5,264 bases of DNA from Phycisphaerae bacterium. GTDB taxonomy: Bacteria; Planctomycetota; Phycisphaerae; UBA1845. Where the stretch lies: NCBI GenBank assembly GCA_029260195.1, contig JAJDDS010000475.1:1-5264 (forward strand). Direction: 5' to 3'. Below the pieces are notes generated by a model, which worked only from the letters and a program-made list of their open reading frames with translations, ran no database searches and was not told where the DNA came from. How positions within the stretch are numbered: position 1 is the first letter of the stretch; each line of letters begins with the position of its first letter. This document shows positions 1 through 4,846 of this stretch, piece by piece. A program made the translations under genes and the position numbers.

Positions 1-2
1 GC

Positions 3-326
3 CTCCCGCGCCGCAGTGTCGTCTCCAGCGCCGAAATCCGCGAAGCACTGAAAGATCCCGTCGGCCAGATCGCCGAGTGTGTCACCCGCGCTCTCGAACA
101 GGCGGAGCCGGAACTGGCTGCGGATTTGGTCGAATATGGCATTCATGTCGCCGGCGGCGGGGCTTTGTTGCACGGGATTGACTCCATCATGTCAGCCACC
201 ACCGGCCTGGACTGCACAGTCGTCGACGACCCACTCAGTTGCGTCGCCAGAGGAACGGCAGTCTATCTCGAAAACCTTTCCATGTGGAAAGACGCCGTCG
301 AGACCGACGCCGACGGCGGCGACTAA
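3..326 (+). CDS. mreB: Rod-shape-determining protein MreB, C-terminal part (5' end outside window)
   Basis: MreB is the bacterial actin homologue. It polymerises with ATP under the inner membrane and guides the elongation machinery that builds the lateral peptidoglycan wall. Frame 3 is open from the left edge to TAA at 324-326 and gives 107 residues. They read as the family's C-terminal end: SSAEIREALKDPVGQIAECV, then ELAADLVEYGIHVAGGGALL, then TGLDCTVVDDPLSCVARGTA. The GGG of the adenosine-binding loop is at visible residues 51-53, and the VDDPLSCVARG block is typical of MreB. Full MreB is about 340 residues, so roughly the first two thirds lie outside. The last 10-12 residues (WKDAVETDADGGD) form an acidic extension beyond the usual end. 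In many bacteria mreC follows directly, but here about 285 nt of intergenic DNA follows and then an unrelated exported-protein gene. Identity is secure; only the missing 5' part is unknown. Confidence 0.93.
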   Translation, partial: LPRRSVVSSAEIREALKDPVGQIAECVTRALEQAEPELAADLVEYGIHVAGGGALLHGIDSIMSATTGLDCTVVDDPLSCVARGTAVYLENLSMWKDAVETDADGGD

Positions 327-493
327 GCACGCGCCCAACAATCGTGCGATCCAAACAGAGCCGCGACCGTAAGGAAGCGATCATCCCACGAGACCTCAGC
401 CCCCGCCAAGAACGCCATTTCCGAGCCTCAACGCCCTTCTCGTACAGTCACAGTGGACCACCCCGGGAATTCCTTCAAATCGGAAGATTCGGA

Positions 494-523
494 TTGATTC
501 CACCGACACCGCGCGGGTACAAT
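494..523 (+). promoter_or_regulatory. Putative sigma-70-type promoter for the propeller gene pair
   Basis: TTGATT at 494-499 (4 of 6 to the -35 consensus) and TACAAT at 518-523 (5 of 6 to the -10 consensus) are separated by 18 nt. Transcription would begin near 530, leaving a leader of about 80 nt before the ATG at 611. It is the best promoter-like pair I see in the intergenic stretch 327-610. It also argues against the in-frame ATG at 522, which would lie inside the -10 element. This is motif matching by eye only. Confidence 0.45.
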
Positions 524-598
524 GCGCGCCGAAGGCGTTCCGAACTTGGCGAACCGGTCAATGCGCGTGGCCAGCCCTCCACCCCAGCCGCCCGCGAC

Positions 599-603
599 AG
601 GAG
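599..603 (+). promoter_or_regulatory. Ribosome binding site that fixes the start at 611
   Basis: AGGAG at 599-603 lies 7 nt before ATG 611. It supports ATG 611, which opens a signal peptide, as the real start. The ATG at 522 and the ATG at 702 lie in the frame used after the G tract. The first falls inside the promoter -10 element, and the second would remove the export signal. Confidence 0.7.
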
Positions 604-610
604 CTGTCAC

Positions 611-1253
611 ATGTCCCAACCATCGAATCCAACCACCGTTCCACACCGTTTCCTCACCACCTTCCTACTCGCCATCGCGGGGGGGGATCACCTCAACCGT
701 CATGGCCATTGACCCACCCGGCGTCGGTCCGAGCGTGCGGGTAAACGACGCATTAGGCCGCGACGGAGTGGACTTTCCAGGATTGTTGATGGACTGCCTG
801 GAGGATCCGACTTGCGACGATGACCCGAAAGCGCAGCACGAACCGGCCATCAGCATCGCTCCGTGGGATCCGGACATCCTGGTCGCCGCGTTCAATGATC
901 ACTCGAAGAAGTACCTTGGTCCGCCCCCGTCGCAGGATCTGTTGGGAGACCGGGTGATAGGATTCGCGATTTCGGACGACGGTGGGAATAATTGGAAACG
1001 CTTCGACCACACGCTCAATCCCTGTAATATGAGCTGCGACCCCGACGTCGATTGCTTCGTAACGGGAAGCAGCCTGGTCGTTGACGACATCGGAATCGAC
1101 CTCAGCAATCCCGCGAATCCCTGCTTCCAGTGGGACGGAGGTCAATCAGACCCCGCCACCGCCGCCGGAGGCACTCCGCTCGGCGACAAATACCTTTACA
1201 TCGCGGGAATTGATGGCAGCCCCTCGACCGAGTTCTTCGCCAGACTACGGTAG
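611..1253 (+). CDS. 5' piece of the sialidase-like gene: signal peptide and first propeller strands, with a G-tract frame change
   Basis: Starting at ATG 611 (SD at 599-603), the first 23 codons give MSQPSNPTTVPHRFLTTFLL and then AIA. In the sequence as written this frame runs on through the G tract only to a stop at 710-712, giving a 33-residue peptide. The propeller sequence continues in the next frame (ITSTVMAIDPPGVGPSVRVN onward), reached if the tract has seven rather than eight Gs. The joined product has a complete signal peptide with a V-x-A cleavage site. It then runs to TAG 1251-1253 and includes the Asp box SDDGGNNW and a Cys-rich segment. The downstream frame can be extended back to an ATG at 522 or begun at ATG 702, but neither gives a plausible signal peptide or a ribosome site as good as that of 611. 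An automatic annotation may show one of those starts instead. Confidence 0.6.
679..686 (+). repeat. G8 homopolymer inside signal-peptide codons
   Basis: Eight consecutive Gs follow the codons for LLAIA. With eight Gs the signal-peptide frame ends at 710-712. With seven it continues into the propeller. The tract therefore marks the position of the apparent frame change and is a plausible site for polymerase slippage or for a sequencing length error. Confidence 0.85.
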
Positions 1254-1257
1254 GAGG
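1252..1257 (+). promoter_or_regulatory. Perfect AGGAGG ribosome-binding sequence overlapping the TAG stop
   Basis: The TAG at 1251-1253 is the start of TAGGAGG. The AGGAGG lies 5 nt before the ATG at 1263, which is in the same reading frame. The arrangement would allow termination and restart. However, the restarted protein would lack a signal peptide and begin in the middle of a beta-propeller, so the match may be fortuitous. Confidence 0.45.
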
Positions 1258-1262
1258 ATCCC

Positions 1263-2681
1263 ATGACAGGTTGGGAGGTCGCCCTTGTTCCGCCCGGGAC
1301 TGGAGGCGACAAGCCCTACATAACGGCCGACCCGTTCAGCGAAGACGTGTACGTTTACTGGGGAGCCAGTACCATCCACATGACGGCGTCACGCTGCGCC
1401 GGCTGCGACTTTCTGGATCCTGATCCGCCGCCCCCGGTGGTCGCTCGCCGGCTGTCGTTTTGTTCGACTAGCCATCCGGGAACGTGTCCGGGGGCGGATC
1501 CGTCCCAAGGTGCGGTGGCGGCTGTGGGACCCGACGGAGAGTTCAATATCATTTGGCTCCAGCCGAACGGCGCCATACCGTTTCTCGGAGCGGATTGGGT
1601 GGCTCATATCCGCTATCGACGCGGAGAGTGGAACGCTGGCGGAGACCTTGACTTCGTCCCCCCGCTCCCGGATGGTCTGGGCGCCTGCCTTCCGACGGAG
1701 TTCTGCTGCACCGAGGAGGAAGACTGCGCGACCCCGATCGTCGTCGGGCACCCTGGATTCGACGTAGGGTTTCGTCCGTTGCTCAACTTCACGAATGTTG
1801 GCCTGGTTCCTGCGTCGCTGAACGACATGAAGATGAACTCGTTTCCGTCGATCGCCGTCGATCGCAACTTTTCTAGCGACACTTGCGGGCGGGGCGGAAC
1901 CGTGTACGTTGCCTACGCTGCGGAGGATCTGCTACTGGCGGACTGCCCGGACTGTACCGATCCCGATGCGGACTGCGCCGATCCCGAAATCCTGGGCCGT
2001 ATCATCGATTCGAACATCTACTTGGTGCGCGGGCGTGTTTCCACCGTGGACGGGTCCATGACCTGGTCGGCGCCGGTGTTGATCGAGGCCAATCCGCAGC
2101 TACCGCCCTCACTGCAACACTGCGCCGATCCACTCGGTCCTGTTCCCTGTGGGATCCACGTCCCTTTCCAATTCTTCCCCTGGGTCGCAGTGGACGACGA
2201 CGGGCGCGTCGGCGTGATGTTCTACGATACAACGCCCGACACGCTCCGGTGCGACAAAAACATTGTCTATAGAATTCGCTTCGCCTACTCTCTTGACGGG
2301 GGCGTCACGTGGGAGTTTCCAGTCACCGTCAGCGATAGCGACTCCGAAACAGCACCGGACCTCGACAACCCGTCTACCGTGTTCATCGGTGATTACTCCG
2401 GAATGACCGCCGGCACCGATGCAGGGGTCCGCGGGATCTTCCACCCAATCTGGACGGATCTGCGCGAGTGGGGGGGAGAGGCGCTCGACTTCCCGAATCT
2501 GACCGCCGGGGACATCTACAAGGGCACCGTCACGATAAGTGAGCCCGTCTACTCGATGGGTGACTACGATCGGGACGGGGACGTCGATACGGACGACTTC
2601 ACAAGATCGCTACCTGCTCGAGCGCCGGACAGCCCATGCCGCCGTTGTGCGAAATCCTCGACTTCAATCGCGACAACGTGA
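1263..2681 (+). CDS. Middle piece of the sialidase-like beta-propeller gene, up to the first EF-hand loop
   Basis: The 472-codon open frame begins at ATG 1263 after AGGAGG, in the same frame as the upstream piece and separated from it only by the TAG and three codons. It carries most of the propeller: GGDKPYITADP, NSFPSIAVD, the Asp-box-like TVDGSMTW, FFPWVAVDDDGRVGVMFYDT, SLDGGVTW and FIGDYSG. It then reaches the first dockerin-like loop DYDRDGDVDTDD (codons 2562-2597). After DDF at 2598-2600 the frame turns into low-similarity sequence (TRSLPARAPDSPCRRC) and stops at 2679-2681, while the expected continuation sits in frame 2. Its last 27 residues are therefore probably not native. There is no signal peptide or membrane segment, as expected for an internal piece of a secreted protein. 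A seven-G run at 2470-2476 stays in frame. Confidence 0.65.
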   Translation: MTGWEVALVPPGTGGDKPYITADPFSEDVYVYWGASTIHMTASRCAGCDFLDPDPPPPVVARRLSFCSTSHPGTCPGADPSQGAVAAVGPDGEFNIIWLQPNGAIPFLGADWVAHIRYRRGEWNAGGDLDFVPPLPDGLGACLPTEFCCTEEEDCATPIVVGHPGFDVGFRPLLNFTNVGLVPASLNDMKMNSFPSIAVDRNFSSDTCGRGGTVYVAYAAEDLLLADCPDCTDPDADCADPEILGRIIDSNIYLVRGRVSTVDGSMTWSAPVLIEANPQLPPSLQHCADPLGPVPCGIHVPFQFFPWVAVDDDGRVGVMFYDTTPDTLRCDKNIVYRIRFAYSLDGGVTWEFPVTVSDSDSETAPDLDNPSTVFIGDYSGMTAGTDAGVRGIFHPIWTDLREWGGEALDFPNLTAGDIYKGTVTISEPVYSMGDYDRDGDVDTDDFTRSLPARAPDSPCRRCAKSSTSIATT

Positions 2682-2695
2682 TCGACAAGAAGGAT
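2562..2695 (+). other. Dockerin-like EF-hand pair, split by a frame change
   Basis: Loop one, DYDRDGDVDTDD, is at 2562-2597 in frame 3. Loop two, DFNRDNVIDKKD, is at 2660-2695 in frame 2. Both keep acidic or Asn ligands at positions 1, 3, 5, 9 and 12, as in Ca2+-binding dockerin-type loops. Adding one A to CACAAGATC near 2603 links them as DDFTKIATCSSAGQPMPPLC, a spacing normal for planctomycete tails. Confidence 0.75.
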
Positions 2696-2914
2696 GAAGG
2701 CCTTTTCGGACAGTGTCGCACGGGCCGCGCGGCGGGTTCGTCGGGCGGCAGCGATCCGGCGGCGTTCGAGGCCATGGTCACCTGGACGACCGAAGTCATG
2801 TCCACCCAGGAGAGCACCGAACTGGCGAACGCAATGCGGCAGGCCGCCCCGTCCTTCGACGCGATCGAAGCGACGGAAATGGACGCCTTCGCTGATGCGA
2901 TTGATCCGCAATAG
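2606..2914 (+). CDS. 3' piece of the sialidase-like gene: second EF-hand loop and C-terminal extension
   Basis: In frame 2 the sequence IATCSSAGQPMPPLCEILDF runs into the second Asp-rich loop (DFNRDNVIDKKD) and then EGLFGQCRTGRAAG. A polar, probably helical tail of about 60 residues follows, ending at TAG 2912-2914. The first available ATG, at 2636, has no Shine-Dalgarno, and the coding character clearly begins upstream of it at about 2606. This is therefore a displaced 3' end and not a separate small gene. I do not recognise the tail, which is rich in A, E, M and T and has no hydrophobic anchor or sorting motif that I can see. Confidence 0.65.
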   Translation: MATCSSAGQPMPPLCEILDFNRDNVIDKKDEGLFGQCRTGRAAGSSGGSDPAAFEAMVTWTTEVMSTQESTELANAMRQAAPSFDAIEATEMDAFADAIDPQ

Positions 2915-2925
2915 CACCGCATCGT

Positions 2926-2930
2926 GAGGG
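2926..2930 (+). promoter_or_regulatory. Ribosome binding site that favours the start at 2939
   Basis: GAGGG at 2926-2930 lies 8 nt before ATG 2939. The upstream in-frame GTG at 2924 has no comparable site and would only add five residues (MRARP) in front of a complete signal peptide. Confidence 0.55.
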
Positions 2931-2938
2931 CCAGACCC

Positions 2939-4729
2939 ATGTTTGAATCCAAGACTAGAATTCTCGTAGTCGCCGCCGTATGCCTCTTTCTCTTGACGAG
3001 TTCCCGGGCCGGCGCACAGTTTCCGGCGAGCCTCGATCCGAGCGACTTTGACGGGACCAGCGGGTTCACGGTCGAGGGGTATCTGACACGTGAGTTTGCA
3101 TGGTTCGTGGCTGGGATCGGTGACGTCAATGACGACGGGAACGCCGACGTCGCCGGCGGCGGCCCGGGCGTCTCATTTCCGCCACCCGACTGCGGGGTGT
3201 TTCCCGGGGAATGCCCCGACTGCGACGCGACGCCCGGAGCCGTGTACGTCTTGTTCGGAAGATCCGACATCGCCGGAACTGGATCGTGGAACTTGAAAGA
3301 CCTCGACGGGGACAGCGGATTTCGAGTTGAGGGACTCTTTCCCAGCGGTGAGGCCGGTCGCGTCAAACCGGCTGGAGATTTCAACGATGACGGGATTTCC
3401 GATTTCCTCGTGGGCGAACCGAACGCCAGTCCGTTCGGGCTGTTGTTCGCGGGGTCGGCGTATCTGGTCTACGGGACTGCCGGTCTGGGCGCCGGCGGGG
3501 CCTTCGACCCCGCGACGCTCGACGGGGCGAACGGGTTCATGATCGCCGGAGGCTCTTCATGGGCCACCATCGGCCGTCGCATGGCCTCGCTCGGAGACTT
3601 CAACGGCGACGGCGTGTCCGACATTGCCCTTTCCTCGATCAGCGCCGACCCGCCGGGCGGGTCCAGTGCCGGACAAATCTACATACTGTTCGGCGGCGTG
3701 GGGCTCGGCGCGTCGGGTGCAGTCGTCATTCCCGACGCGCTCACTCCGGAGGTCGGCCTCGTCCTGAACGGAATCTCGGCGGGTGATTTGGCGGGAGTCA
3801 GCTTGTCCCCAGCCGGAGACTTCAACGGAGACGGTGTGGACGACATCGTGATGAGCGCGAGTGGAGTGGAACCCGAACCGTTGGCGCAGGGCCAAGTCTA
3901 CCTTGTCTACGGTGGTTCGGATGTTGGGAACTCCGGGGTTTTTGAGTTGGCTGACCTGGACGGAACCAACGGGTTTGTCGTAAACGGACCGGCCACCATT
4001 TTCGGGACATCCGATACGCAGATTTTCGGACCGACCGGAGTCGGGGACATAAACGCCGACGGATACGACGACATCGCGGTCTTGGTGGGTGTCCCCGTGG
4101 CCAACCCGGGCCATTGGATCGGTGTGATCTTCGGAGGGACCGACGTCGCGCCCGACGGAGTTCTGTGTCTCGAAGACCTCAATGGCGACGACGGGTTTCG
4201 GATCATACGCGCGAACGGCGGAGTTTCGACTGTAAAGGTCGCTTCCGGCACCGGCGATGTCAACAGCGACGGGTTGGATGACATGTTCTTCGGGCTGTTC
4301 GGCGTACGTGTGCTCTTTGGCACGCCGGGCGTAGGGGCGTCCGGACTGATAGCCGTGGATGACTTTGACGGGCGCAACGGGATTCAGATTCCCGGGGGTG
4401 TCCACCAGTCGCACGCCGGGGACGTCAACGACGACGGAATCAGCGACATTCTCAGCGGGTGGTCGGTCTACAACGACGACGACTGCAATGTTGGATCAAT
4501 CGGCGTCGTGTTCGGCCGGCGGATGGGGGATGGGGACTTGGACGCGGACGTGGACTTCGCGGATTTCGGGGCGTTTCAGGCTTGCTTCGCGTCGGAACTG
4601 ACGAACACCAACTCCGAAGGCGAGCCCGACGTGCCCGACGAATGTCACCCCTTCGACTTCGACAAGGACAACACCATCGGCCTCACCGACTTCGACGCCT
4701 TCCAAAACGCCTTCGACACCCAGCCGTGA
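2939..4729 (+). CDS. Secreted FG-GAP (integrin-alpha-like) beta-propeller protein with dockerin-like tail
   Basis: The product is 596 residues from ATG 2939. Residues 1-26 form a signal peptide (KTR, then core ILVVAAVCLFLL, cleavage likely after RAGA). Residues about 35-505 hold seven FG-GAP units, each a D-x-N-x-D-G-x-x-D Ca2+ loop starting at residues 62, 147, 220, 294, 370, 440 and 495. Most are preceded by an LDGxxGFxxxG strand motif, and most end in a YxLFG or YxVYG strand. Seven units suit one closed seven-bladed propeller. Residues 531-542 and 573-584 are the paired EF-hand loops of the tail. A Cys cluster (CGVFPGECPDC) sits in an insertion between units one and two. FG-GAP propellers bind ligands or other proteins and are exported. 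The specific role here is unknown and no catalytic domain is visible. The gene begins 24 nt after the broken propeller gene on the same strand, with no obvious promoter of its own, so co-transcription is likely. GTG 2924 is a less likely alternative start. Confidence 0.88.
   Translation: MFESKTRILVVAAVCLFLLTSSRAGAQFPASLDPSDFDGTSGFTVEGYLTREFAWFVAGIGDVNDDGNADVAGGGPGVSFPPPDCGVFPGECPDCDATPGAVYVLFGRSDIAGTGSWNLKDLDGDSGFRVEGLFPSGEAGRVKPAGDFNDDGISDFLVGEPNASPFGLLFAGSAYLVYGTAGLGAGGAFDPATLDGANGFMIAGGSSWATIGRRMASLGDFNGDGVSDIALSSISADPPGGSSAGQIYILFGGVGLGASGAVVIPDALTPEVGLVLNGISAGDLAGVSLSPAGDFNGDGVDDIVMSASGVEPEPLAQGQVYLVYGGSDVGNSGVFELADLDGTNGFVVNGPATIFGTSDTQIFGPTGVGDINADGYDDIAVLVGVPVANPGHWIGVIFGGTDVAPDGVLCLEDLNGDDGFRIIRANGGVSTVKVASGTGDVNSDGLDDMFFGLFGVRVLFGTPGVGASGLIAVDDFDGRNGIQIPGGVHQSHAGDVNDDGISDILSGWSVYNDDDCNVGSIGVVFGRRMGDGDLDADVDFADFGAFQACFASELTNTNSEGEPDVPDECHPFDFDKDNTIGLTDFDAFQNAFDTQP
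3044..4447 (+). repeat. Seven tandem FG-GAP protein repeats
   Basis: The Ca2+ loops are DVNDDGNAD, DFNDDGISD, DFNGDGVSD, DFNGDGVDD, DINADGYDD, DVNSDGLDD and DVNDDGISD, beginning at 3122, 3377, 3596, 3818, 4046, 4256 and 4421. Spacing is 70-85 codons, except 55 before the last. The paired LDGxxGF motif is clear in units 1, 2, 3, 5 and 6. It is altered to FDGRNGI before unit 7 and largely lost before unit 4 (ALTPEVGLVLNG). Confidence 0.85.
4529..4690 (+). other. Dockerin-like EF-hand pair at the C-terminus
   Basis: Loop one is DGDLDADVDFAD (4529-4564), followed by FGAFQACF. Loop two is DFDKDNTIGLTD (4655-4690), followed by FDAFQNAF. Acidic residues or Asn occupy the expected ligand positions, except Gly at position 9 of loop two. 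The xDFxAFQxxF helix after each loop is characteristic of this planctomycete-type tail. Classical dockerins bind cohesins. No cohesin is visible here, so the partner is unknown. Confidence 0.75.
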
Positions 4730-4735
4730 GAAGAG

Positions 4736-4751
4736 TGACAACGAATTGTCA
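4736..4751. terminator. Small hairpin after the FG-GAP gene, possible weak terminator
   Basis: TGACAA-CGAA-TTGTCA forms a perfect 6-bp stem with a four-base loop, beginning 6 nt after the TGA stop. The stem is AT-rich and no T tract follows, so intrinsic termination would be weak. No better terminator is visible between the two convergent genes. Confidence 0.2.
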
Positions 4752-4846
4752 GTCATCGCCGGGGAGATGCGTCTGGCGGAGGGTACGCGACTTCGTGGTG
4801 GCTGATCGGTGACGGCTGGTCGCTGAACCGTGATGTCCGCTCGGCG

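Larger units (their letters stand above)
611..2914 (+). pseudogene. Secreted sialidase-like (Asp-box) beta-propeller protein with dockerin-like tail, interrupted in three places
   Basis: This is one gene in pieces. With one G removed from the G8 tract (679-686), the TAG at 1251 read as an amino acid and one base added near 2603, it encodes about 767 residues, which are the numbers used here. The order is a signal peptide (about 1-34, hydrophobic core FLTTFLLAIAGGI, likely cleavage after STVMA), a BNR/sialidase-type beta-propeller (about 45-645), two Asp-rich EF-hand loops (651-662 and 684-695), and a C-terminal extension of about 70 residues without recognisable features. Asp boxes are SDDGGNNW (121-128), a degenerate TVDGSMTW (478-485) and a perfect SLDGGVTW (560-567). 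FIGDYSG (591-597) followed by IWTDLR is typical of bacterial sialidase-like propellers. I could not identify a sialidase catalytic set, so enzymatic activity is not claimed. Cysteines are unusually many (CNMSCDPDVDC, CPDCTDPDADC). The product is presumably exported and Ca2+-stabilised. The flanking genes are intact, so decay, a regulated off-state and local sequence errors all remain possible. Confidence 0.72.

Noticed and set aside
327..347. Inverted repeat GCACG ... CGTGC just after the mreB stop
   Set aside because: The stem is only 5 bp, the loop is 11 nt and no T tract follows, so it is not convincing as a terminator.
466..473. Palindrome GGAATTCC upstream of the promoter-like pair
   Set aside because: An 8-bp palindrome is expected by chance at this scale, and no second copy or known operator pattern accompanies it.
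522..610. Possible upstream start at ATG 522 in the propeller frame
   Set aside because: It falls in the putative -10 element and has no ribosome site. It would add a Pro-rich stretch without a signal peptide, whereas ATG 611 has AGGAG and opens a signal peptide.
239..610. Open frame across 239-610 in frame 2 leading into the signal peptide
   Set aside because: Its first part overlaps the mreB end, and the remainder is Arg-rich (RRRRDRRRRRR) with no coding character. Only the part from ATG 611 is supported.
2470..2476. G7 run in the propeller gene as another frameshift site
   Set aside because: The reading frame is sensible on both sides (WTDLREWGGEALDFPN), so there is no sign of a length change here.
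2599..3384. 261-codon open frame on the minus strand
   Set aside because: It runs antisense to the end of the sialidase-like gene and the start of the FG-GAP gene, both of which have clear domain motifs. Its translation is low-complexity (Ser, Pro and Ala rich) and matches no family I know. It is a by-product of high GC and repeated Asp/Gly codons.
3557..4414. 285-codon open frame on the minus strand
   Set aside because: It lies wholly antisense to the FG-GAP repeats. Its periodic VxVEVxE pattern is just the complement of the repeated GDxNxDG codons.
4459..4812. Arg-rich plus-strand open frame over the end of the FG-GAP gene
   Set aside because: It is a shifted-frame shadow of the dockerin-like tail with no ribosome site or domain.
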